From an uncultured Mycoplasma sp. (lineage in GTDB: Bacteria > Bacillota_I > Bacilli_A > Mycoplasmatales > Mycoplasmoidaceae): 40,241 bases of DNA. Below, in pieces: positions 1-8,327 of this stretch. Positions within the stretch are counted from its first letter, which is position 1. Every line of letters starts with the position of its first letter. Where the stretch lies: positions 1 through 40,241 of the forward strand of contig CASDXH010000008.1 of assembly GCA_949285105.1 (NCBI GenBank), written 5' to 3'. A program made the position numbers and the translations under genes. The notes below the pieces were generated by a model. That model was not told the origin of the DNA. It was given only the letters and a program-made list of their open reading frames with translations, and made no database searches.

Positions 1-42
1 ATTCTAGTCATTGTTCTACTGTTAATTGTTTAGACATAAAAA

Positions 43-78
43 GACAATAATTCCTTTCCTGAGAATTGAATTATTGTC
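43..78. repeat. inverted repeat beside the IS remnant
   Basis: Ten-base perfect inverted repeat, GACAATAATT at 43-52 and AATTATTGTC at 69-78, with a 16-base loop. There is no T-run directly after it. It lies just upstream of the decayed transposase and may be a scar of the element or a chance AT-rich hairpin. Confidence 0.35.
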
Positions 79-87
79 CAATTTTAA

Positions 88-647
88 TGTCCATGTTTAG
101 ACTTTTGGATAGCTGAATCAAAATATTATAAACAATGATTGATGATTTTTTATGAACTTAAAACAAGGGCAATAAAAGATGTTTTGTTAACATGTTGTGA
201 TAATTTGAAAAGAATATCAGAAGCTTTAAAAGTTGCATTCCCAAATGTTCAAATTCAAAAATGCATTACCCATCAAATAAGAAATTCTACAAAACATGTA
301 TCTCCAAAAGATGTTGCATCATTCGCAAATGATATGAAAAAAATTTATAAATCACCAAACTATGATGCAGTTCTTAAAGCACTCGATTCTTTTGAAAAAT
401 CTTGAGGAGAAAAATATCCATATGCTATCAAATCATGAAAAAATAATTTTGATGAATTTGTAACATTTTTTGATATCCAACAGAAATTAGAAAAATCATC
501 TACACAACAAACACAATAGAAAATTTAAATAGAAATATTAGAAAGATTACAAAAACAAAAGGTGCTTTTACAAACACCCAATCGTTATCAAAAATATTAA
601 ATCAACTAACTATCTTATTTCCGGATAGATTATGTAATATAAAATAA
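88..647 (+). pseudogene. IS256-family (mutator type) transposase remnant
   Basis: With UGA read as Trp, the frame from about 88 to 519 gives a clear IS256-type segment. It includes WIAESKYYKQW, an ELKTRAIKDVL stretch, FPNVQIQKCITHQIRNSTK (the conserved C-x2-HQIRNS block), and a region ending FEKSWGEKYPYAIKSWKNNF. It then hits a stop at 517-519. The family's next block, IIYTTNTIENLNRNIRK, continues in another frame from 495 and stops at 645-647, so there is a frameshift near 495. The N-terminal half, including the first catalytic Asp, is absent or unreadable because a TAA at 85-87 and other damage lie upstream. The element is dead: truncated at the 5' side and frameshifted. The family is clear; the exact borders are not. 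Confidence 0.85.
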
Positions 648-993
648 TTGTTATCAAGCGATTTAAAAGATAACCTAAAAATGAGTTTCTCCAAAAATCG
701 CTACACTACCATCTATTACTTAAGGTGTGAATAGTTTGTTAAATTTCTATACAATTATTTTTTAATAATTTTTTATTAAATTACTTCTTCTTTTATGAGG
801 GGACAAAATCATTTGGAAGTGATTATAAGTTTAGTGTGCAAAATAATTTATAACAAAAATATAAAACAATATGTCTAAGTTTTATGCATATATCACCATC
901 TTGTATTAATATATGTAAGTTACAAATTATAGTTATTTTATGGTTTAATTTAAATGTTATAAGTAAACTTATTAAATAAAAAATGGGGAAAAT
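648..993. other. intergenic stretch with IS-scar hairpin and long leader
   Basis: No credible gene on either strand. Visible items are an inverted repeat AGCGATTT (658-665) with AAATCGCT (694-701), possibly from the IS remnant, and the direct-repeat copy at 804-830 described separately. The rest is AT-rich and probably holds the promoter and leader of the acidic protein gene. A weak GGGG ribosome binding site lies at 985-988, before the ATG at 994. Confidence 0.4.
804..830 (+). repeat. direct repeat, left copy (flanks acidic protein gene)
   Basis: 27-base element beginning CAAAATCA, with TTGGAA in the middle and ending TATAAGT. It matches 4205-4232 at 24 of 28 aligned positions in the same orientation. 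The two copies bracket the gene at 994-4131. Function unknown; possibly a shared promoter-upstream element or a recombination site. Confidence 0.5.
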
Positions 994-3900
994 ATGAAAA
1001 ACAACAGCATATATTGAATAAAAGTTAAAACACCATCTGTTCTAGATGAAATATTTAATAGTATTTTAATATCCCAATATAAAAAACTTTCTTTAATAGA
1101 TTATGGTATAGCAAATAGTAGTGTCTATGATTACAACTTTGATGATGATAGAAGTTTTTGAGTACAAGCAAACGGATTAAGTGATGTATTATCAATGCTA
1201 TCTACTATTTCAGTAGAATTTTCTACCCCTATATTATCATTCCATGATGGAGTTTTTGCTGTGTTCAATTCATTAGGTAAAAAAGTTGAACTTGATGATG
1301 ATGTAAAAACTGATTTTAGAAAAACATGTAAAGTAATAGAAATGCAAACAGGATACTTCTTTGATTTAGAAGACGATTTTGATCGGGATGATGAAGATCT
1401 TGATGATGAAAAAGATGATGTTTTATCAGATGATGAAGAATTTGATGATCAAAATCTTGATTATGAAGATGATCAATTATCAGAAGATGAAGAAGACCAA
1501 GATGATGATATAGAATATCAATTTAACTTTTCTAAAAACAACCTAAGTGACGATGAAGAAGATAATTCTTTTGAATTCGAAGAAGAAGGTGGTTGTGGTT
1601 GTGAGAACTGTCAATGTGGTTTAGGCCAAGAAAGTTTTGACAACGGTGATAAAAATAGCGAAGATGATGAAAAAACTAAAGAAGAAATAATAAAAGAGTT
1701 ATTTGAAATAGCTTCTCAAGAAGAATATGATGACAACACAAGTCAAGAAGATATTAGTGCATCTAATTTAAGCGACACTTTTACGGAAGTTTTAAATGAA
1801 GAAATTAGCAATATTGAAAACAAAGAAAATGATAAAGATGACATTAGCGATATTTTAAAATTTTTTAATGATGACTCTAAAAAGAACAATTCTAAAATTG
1901 AAATTAATGAAATTAGTTTAAATGAAAAATTTGAACCAGAAATTAATGTTGTTGAAATTGATATAAACAACGAATCAGAAGATAAGCAATTATCTTTTGA
2001 AGAATTTAGTTTAGCTGATTGTGAAAATGAGTTTGATAAACTTGTTAATCAAGTTTCTAAATCAGAGCAAGAAGAAACAGTTAGTGAATTTGGTTGTAAC
2101 GAAGAAGACTGTAGTAGTTGTTCTGGTTCTTGCTATTGTTCACAAGTTTCTGATGACTATGATGAAATTGATAACTTTGCAGCAGATACATTTAAATTGA
2201 ACAACAAAGAAGAAGATAAAGAAGAATATTTTCAATCACAAGTTGATGACTTTTTAATTTATGAATACGAAGAACCTTGCTGCGAAGATAAACTAGAATA
2301 CTATACTGATAATATAGAATTAAGTGGTCAAAAGGATGAATTTGACTTGAGGGGAGAAAAAGATATGCAAAAGGAATTAGATAAAGATATAGAAGGATTT
2401 AAAGAAATTGGATTTGATGAAATAGAAAAAGCACTTAAAGAATTTTTTAATGTTGATAACTCTTTAGAATCAGTTTCTGACTCAACAAAAGATGATGTTG
2501 ATAAAATTCTAAAAAGAATTGAAGCATTAAGAGAACAAAATAGTGCTAATGCAATTTCAACTGAACTTGAAATAGATCTTAAACCAATTTATGAATCACT
2601 AAAAAGTGGTGAAGTTACTTTAGATATTTATACAGATGAAAGTCAAAAATACATTATTGAAAAACTTAACGGTTTATTAAATGATATTGAAACTAAAAAA
2701 GAGGATGAGGTTTCAGAATTATCTGATGAAGATATCTTTAAAGCTGTTGAAATAATCTATCCTCCACAAGAAGAAATTGTTGATAATGGGGAAGTTATTC
2801 AATTAGAAGAAATTACTGCAAGTGATCTTAACTTAGATACTAATGAAAGCCAAAATTTCTATGATAACTTTGATTCTTTTGAATGAGAAAAATTTGAAAT
2901 TGAACAAGAATATGATCAATTTAAAAATATTGAAGATGTATTAGATAGCAAATTTGGCGGATACAACCAAGAAGTATTTTCAAATGCTGACAATGTTGAA
3001 TCTAACTTTGAAAACATTGATGATGTAATGAATAGCAAATTTGGAGGCTACCAATCTCCTATTGCATCATATGGATTTGCAAAAAATGAAGATAACAATC
3101 CAATAGACACTGTTCTTGAACAAAAATTTGGTTTCTATTCAAATGATGTTGAAAATAAAGTGAATCCAGTTTTTATTAATAATGAAATTAGTTCTAACAT
3201 GGATTCAGTATTAGATGAAAAATTTGGCGGATACAACCTTTCAAAAAATGAACCAGAGTTTGTTACTAAATATCAAGAAAGTAAACATGAAGACGATATT
3301 GTAACTAATGAAGATTTCCATTGAAACGAAAACCAAAATGATATTGATTTAGAATTTGACACAGTTGTAGAAGTTGAACCTACAGAAACTAACTTTAATT
3401 TATATGGAGATGACAATTTATTTTCTTCGCCTGTAGTAAATGAAGATAATGTTGATTCTTTTGATGATTCAATCAATGACCTAGAAATTGAACAAGATAC
3501 AGAAGAATTTATCCCTTACTTTGAATCTGAAAACCTACTTGATAAATTTGACCAAAGTGTTGGTGAAGAATATTTAGTTGATTTAACAGTATTTGATGCT
3601 CCAGAAGAAATTGCTTCTGATAACATTGAAAAAATTGAACAAGCTTTTGAATCTAGTGAAACTTTATTTAGTGAAAACGATAATCCTGCTAACATGTTTG
3701 ATTTAGAAAAAGAAAACTTATACAAAAATATTTACGATGATGTAGTTTCAAATGACAATAATTTAAATGATGCTTTAAAAGTAAATGAAGACTTAAATTT
3801 ATCAAGTAATGAAATAAGTTTTGAAACTAAACCATTTGAATATGAAGTATTAAGTAAACCTAAATCAGAACCTAAGAAAACAAATATTGATGAACTATTT

Positions 3901-4131
3901 AAATATGATCACTCAAGAATTGATCTTGAAAGAATCAAAGCTAATAGCGAAAGTCAAAGAGCAATCATTAGTGGTTTATCTGAATTCTTAAAGAAGATAG
4001 AAATCGAAAAGAATAAACTACAACAAAAAAGAGAAGAAATAGAAAAGAAAAACCAATTAGCTAAACAAATTATCAATCAAGGCTATGATAGAGAAAAAAG
4101 TTTTGAATTCGAAAAAAGAAACTGAAGATAA
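994..4131 (+). CDS. large acidic Cys-clustered repeat protein, unrecognised
   Basis: 1045 residues with UGA as Trp; ATG at 994. I do not recognise the family. Residues ~1-125 look like a folded domain of ordinary composition. Residues ~126-640 are dominated by Asp, Glu, Ser and Asn, with long D/E runs at ~126-200. Three Cys clusters sit in this part: ~199-209 (CGCENCQC), ~368-384 (C-x4-C-x2-C-x3-C-x-C) and C429-C430. Four repeats of V-[LM]-x2-K-F-G-[GF]-Y start at residues 649, 678, 707 and 739. The C-terminus (~974-1045) is a basic/acidic amphipathic helix, probably a coiled coil. There is no signal peptide or membrane segment, so it is likely cytosolic. Acidic, repeat-rich, coiled-coil proteins are typical of mycoplasma cytoskeleton and terminal organelle, and the aromatic/Gly repeats recall EAGR boxes, but that role is inference. 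A terminator follows directly, so it is probably monocistronic. Confidence 0.85.
2938..3234 (+). repeat. four protein repeats V-[LM]-x2-K-F-G-[GF]-Y
   Basis: Nine-residue repeats encoded at 2938, 3025, 3112 and 3208, spaced 29, 29 and 32 codons. The forms are VLDSKFGGY, VMNSKFGGY, VLEQKFGFY and VLDEKFGGY, each preceded by an acidic residue-rich linker. The core (K-F-G-x-Y) is strictly kept while the linkers differ, which suggests selection on a short binding motif. Confidence 0.85.
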
Positions 4132-4148
4132 TTATAAAAAATAATCTT

Positions 4149-4180
4149 AGTGTGTGCAGCAATGCATGCACTTTTTATTT
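4149..4180 (+). terminator. intrinsic terminator of acidic protein gene
   Basis: AGTGTGTGCA (4149-4158) pairs with TGCATGCACT (4163-4172) through two G-U pairs. They close a GCAA loop and are followed by TTTTTATTT. Confidence 0.8.
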
Positions 4181-4204
4181 GTCAGTAATTAAATTCCCTA
4201 GTGG

Positions 4205-4232
4205 CAAAATCACTTGGAACTGACGTATAAGT
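4205..4232 (+). repeat. direct repeat, right copy (upstream of rplK)
   Basis: Second copy of the element at 804-830: CAAAATCA, then TTGGAA, then TATAAGT. Here TTGGAA (4214-4219) is 17 bases upstream of TAATAA (4237-4242), so this copy could serve as a -35 region for rplK. The left copy does not have the same spacing to a -10. Confidence 0.45.
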
Positions 4233-4312
4233 ATGCTAATAAAATTTATGCTGTTGTTTTTAGGTTAAATATAGTAAAATTAAAAAGCATATTATTATTT
4301 TATGCACAAAGC

Positions 4313-4351
4313 ATGTGGAAGGTATATTTTAGATATGCCGCCAAACCACGT
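4313..4351 (+). promoter_or_regulatory. rplK-rplA leader structure, possible L1-binding site
   Basis: Two stacked helices separated by an asymmetric internal loop. The outer one is ATGTGG (4313-4318) with CCACGT (4346-4351). The inner one is GGTATA (4321-4326) with TATGCC (4334-4339). The internal loop is AA opposite GCCAAA, and the terminal loop is seven bases. L1 is known in many bacteria to repress rplKA by binding a leader element that mimics its 23S rRNA site. The position, about 40 bases before the start, and the helix-loop-helix shape fit that role. The assignment is inferred from shape and location. Confidence 0.5.
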
Positions 4352-4393
4352 AGAGAACGTTTTATTATAAATATTTTATAAGGAGAGTTGCTT

Positions 4394-4849
4394 GTGGCTT
4401 TTAAAGATCCAAAGATTACAAGAATTGCCAAAATTGAGTTAATTGGTGGACAAGCTAAACCAGGTCCTGCTTTAGCTTCTATTGGAATTAACATGGCAGA
4501 ATTCACAAAACAGTTTAATGACAAAACAAAAGATCAAAACGGGGAAGTTATTCCTTGTATTATCACAGCATACAAAGATAAATCTTTTAAATTTGAAGTT
4601 AAAACTACTCCAACAGCTGTTTTATTAAAGAAAGCAGCAGGAGTAAGTTCTGGTTCAAAAAATGCTAAGACTGAAACAGTTGCTACTATTTCAAAAGAAA
4701 AAGCATTAGAAATTGCTAGATACAAAATGAAAGATTTAAATGCAAACGACGAAGAAGCTGCTTTAAGATTGGTTGCAGGAACTGCAAAACAAATGGGTAT
4801 TAAAATTGAAGGCGTTAGTCCATATAAAAATAATGGGAGCAAATCATAA
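4394..4849 (+). CDS. rplK: 50S ribosomal protein L11
   Basis: 151 residues, normal to slightly long for L11. It binds 23S rRNA at the GTPase-associated centre with L10/L12 and is the docking region for EF-G and EF-Tu. The N-terminal block with [12 protein letters not shown] and the C-terminal helical domain ending in a GTAKQMGI motif are diagnostic. I chose the GTG at 4394 (protein begins MAFKDPKI) because AGGAG at 4381-4385 is 8 bases upstream; the TTG at 4388 abuts the ribosome binding site and is unlikely. The stop overlaps the rplA start (TAATG at 4847-4851), so the two are translationally coupled. Confidence 0.95.
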   Translation: MAFKDPKITRIAKIELIGGQAKPGPALASIGINMAEFTKQFNDKTKDQNGEVIPCIITAYKDKSFKFEVKTTPTAVLLKKAAGVSSGSKNAKTETVATISKEKALEIARYKMKDLNANDEEAALRLVAGTAKQMGIKIEGVSPYKNNGSKS

Positions 4850-6198
4850 TGTCTAAAAAACAAAAAATCAATTTTGATAAAACTTCTTTCTACTCAATGG
4901 AAGAAGCTGTTAAATTAGTAAAAGCTCATTCAAAAACAAAATTCGTTTCTTCAATTGATATAGCAGTTAAATTAAATCTTGAAACTTCAAAATCAGATCA
5001 GCAACTAAGAGGTTCTATTTCTTTACCTCATTTCTTTGGTAAGAAAAAGAAAATATTAGTTTTAGATGAAGGATTAACAGATAAAGATGCATCTAAATTA
5101 GGTGTTGATTTTGCTGGTGATAAAGAAAAAATCGAAGAGATTTCAAAAGGTTGATTAGGATTTGACTTAATTATTACAACTCCTAAAATGATGCCAGCTT
5201 TAAGTAAGCTAGGTAAAATTTTAGGAACTAGAGGTTTAATGCCTAACCCTAAAATCGGTAACGTTACGACAGATTTACCAAAAACAATTGCACAATTTAA
5301 AGCAGGTATTGATGAATATAGAACTGACCAATATGGAAACATCCATATGAAAGTTGGTAGAGTTGATGCTGATGATGCAAAAGTTGTTGAAAACATTAAA
5401 TTCTTACTTGATTTCCTTGTTTCTAAAAAACCAGCATCTGTTAAAGGAACTTACATTCAAAATGTTTCAATTTCTTCAACAATGGGTCCTGGGGTTAAGA
5501 TCTTAATTGATAAGTCTCAACAAAACAAATCAAGTAAAGTTAAATCAAGTAAAAAGACTGATGGTAAAAAATCTAACGCTGTTGAAAAACCAATTTACTA
5601 TAAACCTATATATAAAGTAGAAAGAAAAGTTAAGGAAAGCAAAAATCCTTCAACTCCTCCAAAAGTTGTTCAAACAGCTATTAAAACAAAACCAGTTACT
5701 AAAAAACCAGTAGCTAAAAAACCAACAGCTAAACTTGCTTCTAAACCAGTTGCAAAACCTGTAAGCAAACCTGGTATTAAACCAACAACAAAACCAGCTA
5801 CTAAACCAGTAGTTAAAAAACCAGTTAGTGCTAAACCAGTATCTAAACCAGCATCAGCAAAACCTGCTACTAAACCGGTTTCATCTAAACCAGTCGCTAA
5901 AAAACCAGTTGCATCAAAACCAACTACTAAACCAGTGGCTAAAAAACCAGTTGCTGCTAAACCAGCAGGAAAACCAGTAGCTAAAAAACCAGTTGCACCA
6001 AAACCAACTACTAAACCAGTGGCTAAAAAACCAGTTGCTGCTAAACCAGCAGGAAAACCTGTAGCAAAAACTGCCTCTAAACCAGTAGTGAAAAAACCAG
6101 TTGCGACAAAACCAAGTGCAGCTAAAGCAGTAGCTAAACCTGCTGCAAAAACACCTGCAAAACCAGCGGCTGCAAAAGTTGCTAAAAAAACTAAATAA
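4849..6198 (+). CDS. rplA: 50S ribosomal protein L1 with long Lys/Pro/Ala tail
   Basis: 449 residues; ordinary L1 is about 225-235. Residues ~1-225 are a complete L1, with GTRGLMPNPK, GRVDAD-type and TMGPGVKI blocks and one UGA Trp at residue 102. L1 builds the mobile L1 stalk at the ribosomal E site and usually represses its own operon. Residues ~226-449 are a low-complexity basic extension: first a Ser/Lys linker with YYKPIYK, then ~170 residues of K-P-V-A-K-K-P-type repeats reminiscent of histone H1 tails. The tail contains an 84-bp tandem duplication (5897-5980 and 5981-6064). The frame is intact to a TAA followed by a terminator, so it is not a read-through artefact. The tail could bind nucleic acid or anchor ribosomes; this is inference. 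Confidence 0.95.
5897..6064 (+). repeat. 84-bp tandem duplication within the L1 tail
   Basis: 5917-5975 and 6001-6059 are identical over 59 bases at a distance of 84, with near-identical flanks. Each unit codes for two K-P-V-A-K-K-P-V-A-like segments. It is recent enough that synonymous positions are still the same, so copy number may vary between strains. Confidence 0.85.
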
Positions 6199-6225
6199 TT
6201 TATTTTGTGTGGTATGCTTTGTTAA

Positions 6226-6268
6226 AAGAATGAAAGTAGGAATTTCTTAATTTCATTCTTTTTTATTT
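6226..6268 (+). terminator. intrinsic terminator of rplK-rplA
   Basis: AAGAATGAAA (6226-6235) pairs perfectly with TTTCATTCTT (6251-6260) and runs into a T-rich tract. It ends the ribosomal protein operon. Confidence 0.85.
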
Positions 6269-6274
6269 TATAAT
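6269..6274 (+). promoter_or_regulatory. -10 box of the ecf-truA operon
   Basis: TATAAT immediately after the rplA terminator T-run, about 33 bases before the ecfA1 ATG. No convincing -35 is visible, as is usual in mycoplasmas. Confidence 0.45.
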
Positions 6275-6306
6275 TATTAAAATATTTTTAAGAATCGGTA
6301 TTGGTT

Positions 6307-7161
6307 ATGGACAAAAATAACAACATTAGTCATGATAAAGAAGTTGCTGTTGAATTTAACAACATAAACTTTAGTTATAATTTAGATCCAAATCTTTTAA
6401 ATCTTAAAAACATTAATTTCAAAATTCATGAAAATGAATATGTTTGTGTAATTGGACATAATGGTAGTGGTAAGTCCACAATATCAAAAGTTTTAACCAA
6501 TATTTTAAAACCACTTTCAGGAGAAATTAAAATTTTTGGAACCCCTATTAACTACTATAATAATAAATTTTTAAGGGACAATGTTGGGATTATATTTCAA
6601 AACCCTGATAGTCAATTTATAGGTTTAACAACAGAAGATGATATAGCTTTTGGACTAGAAAATAAAAAAATTGACCCACTTGAAATGCGTAATATCATAA
6701 ATGAAGTTGCAAAGACTATTGATATAACTCATCTTTTAGATAAAGACTCTATTTCATTATCTGGAGGTCAAAAGCAAAGAGTTGCTATTGCTTCAGTTCT
6801 TGCAATGAATCCCAGAATAATGATTTTTGACGAATCAACTTCAATGCTTGATCCAAGGGGTAAAAAAGAATTAAAGCAAATAATGTTGGACTTAAAAAAA
6901 CATGCTAACAAAACTATTATTTCAATTACTCACGATATGGACGAAGTTCTAAATGCTGATAAAGTAATCGTTCTTGAAAAAGGTGAAATTAAAATGATTG
7001 GAAAGCCTGATGAAATATTTGTTGATGAAGAATCTTTAAAAAGAATGGCTTTAGACTTCCCTTTTTTAATCAAGTTATCTAAGCATTTAAAAGATAAAAA
7101 TGTTTTATCTAAAATAACTATTAATCTAGATGAATTGGTGGATCAAGTATGCAAAAAATAA
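6307..7161 (+). CDS. ecfA1: ECF transporter ATPase EcfA1
   Basis: 284 residues from the ATG at 6307; a TTG at 6301 in the same frame is an alternative, and no strong ribosome binding site decides it. It is one of two ATPases of the energy-coupling-factor module that drives uptake of vitamins and cofactors by shared S-components. Walker A GHNGSGKST lies at ~50-58, the Q-loop in FQNPDSQF at ~97-104, the signature LSGGQKQR at ~151-158, Walker B IMIFDE at ~171-176 and the switch His at ~209. FQNP-x-x-Q is characteristic of EcfA proteins. It overlaps ecfA2 by 13 bases. No S-component gene is in the window, so the substrate cannot be named. Confidence 0.93.
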   Translation: MDKNNNISHDKEVAVEFNNINFSYNLDPNLLNLKNINFKIHENEYVCVIGHNGSGKSTISKVLTNILKPLSGEIKIFGTPINYYNNKFLRDNVGIIFQNPDSQFIGLTTEDDIAFGLENKKIDPLEMRNIINEVAKTIDITHLLDKDSISLSGGQKQRVAIASVLAMNPRIMIFDESTSMLDPRGKKELKQIMLDLKKHANKTIISITHDMDEVLNADKVIVLEKGEIKMIGKPDEIFVDEESLKRMALDFPFLIKLSKHLKDKNVLSKITINLDELVDQVCKK

Positions 7162-8324
7162 ATAATAGGAAAAAAGATTTATATCATTATCATCTTAAAG
7201 ATGATGAGATTATTGCCATAAAAGATTTAACTTGTGAATTTGTTAATAGTGATAACAAAATTATAAGAGCAGTGGATAATTTCTCTTATGTGTTCAAGAA
7301 AAACCAAATCCACTTCATTATAGGGAATTCTGGTAGCGGTAAATCAACTCTTGTTTCTCACTTTAATGGATTATTAAAAAGTAAAAGTGGTTACATAAAT
7401 GCTGATGGTTTTGAAATACATGGAAAACAAAGAAAAATAAAAAAACCTAAATTACTAAGAAGAACTGTTAGCATGGTTTTTCAATTTCCAGAATATCAGT
7501 TATTTAAAGATACAATTGAAAAAGATATATCATTTGGTCCTAAGTCTTTAGGGATACCAAAACATAAAGCATATTTAATAAATAAAGAAAATATCAAAAA
7601 ACTTGTTATAGATAATTTTGAAGAATTATCAAAACAATTCAATTTTAATTGTTCAGCTGACAAACTATTTGATACTTACGATATTAAATTTAAAAAGATT
7701 AATAGATTAAAAGTAAAAGTATACTTTTTCAAAAATGAGAATAAAAAAATTTTATTTAAAAAAGTATATAATTACGAATGTATTTCTGAAGACAAAGTAT
7801 CATATGAAGATGCAAGAAAATATCTTACAAAACTTGGAATGCCAGAGGAATATTTATTAAGAAACCCTTTTGGTTTATCTGGTGGACAAAAAAGACGGGT
7901 AGCAATTGCAGGTATTCTAGCAATTGAACCAAAGATATTAATATTTGACGAACCTACAGCTGGACTTGATCCTCAAGGTGAGCAAGAAATGATGGACATC
8001 ATTCAAGAGGCAAAAAGAGGTGGACAAACAGTAATAGTAATTACTCATACAATGGATCATGTATTAGAAGTTGCTGACAATGTTATAGTTATGAATGAGG
8101 GTAAAGTATTACTTCACGGTACAGCATATGAAGTATTTACTAATCCAATATTATTAGAAAAAACAAAGATGGAAATCCCAAAGGTTATTAATGTTATAAA
8201 TGAGTTATCGTCTAAAAATAACAAGTTTAAAGAATTGTATGATTTACAACCCAGAACTTGTGAAGAGTTGGCTGATGCAATAACTTCAATAGTGGGTAAA
8301 AAGAAAGTTATGAAAGGAAAATAG
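7149..8324 (+). CDS. ecfA2: ECF transporter ATPase EcfA2 with large insertion
   Basis: 391 residues; EcfA2 is usually ~280-290. Walker A GNSGSGKST is at 59-67, the Q-loop FQFPEYQLF at ~112, LSGGQKRR at ~243, Walker B IFDEPTAGLDP follows, and the switch His is in VITHTMDH. It pairs with EcfA1 to hydrolyse ATP and move EcfT. Between the GPKSLGIP segment and the helix leading to the signature there is an extra stretch of ~70 residues (~145-215), Lys/Phe/Asn rich, with no recognised domain. All catalytic motifs are kept on both sides, so the protein should be active. The insertion falls in the helical subdomain that contacts EcfT, and EcfT is also enlarged. Confidence 0.93.
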   Translation: MQKINNRKKDLYHYHLKDDEIIAIKDLTCEFVNSDNKIIRAVDNFSYVFKKNQIHFIIGNSGSGKSTLVSHFNGLLKSKSGYINADGFEIHGKQRKIKKPKLLRRTVSMVFQFPEYQLFKDTIEKDISFGPKSLGIPKHKAYLINKENIKKLVIDNFEELSKQFNFNCSADKLFDTYDIKFKKINRLKVKVYFFKNENKKILFKKVYNYECISEDKVSYEDARKYLTKLGMPEEYLLRNPFGLSGGQKRRVAIAGILAIEPKILIFDEPTAGLDPQGEQEMMDIIQEAKRGGQTVIVITHTMDHVLEVADNVIVMNEGKVLLHGTAYEVFTNPILLEKTKMEIPKVINVINELSSKNNKFKELYDLQPRTCEELADAITSIVGKKKVMKGK

Positions 8325-8327
8325 AAA

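Noticed and set aside
1743-1970. Minus-strand open frame inside the acidic protein gene
   Set aside because: Antisense shadow of an Asp/Glu/Ser-rich coding region; it reads as a Ser/Leu/Ile/Phe-rich string with no ribosome binding site and no family match.
4388-4393. TTG start for rplK
   Set aside because: It directly abuts the AGGAGAG; the GTG at 4394 has proper spacing and gives the usual L11 N-terminus.
5028-5396. Minus-strand frame of 122 codons in rplA
   Set aside because: Complement of a conserved ribosomal protein gene; no start signals and no homology-like features.
5700-6190. KPVAKKP repeats as a sign of a mis-assembled or separate DNA-binding protein
   Set aside because: The frame is continuous from the L1 domain, there is no internal ribosome binding site, and a terminator follows the tail, so it is one protein in this sequence.
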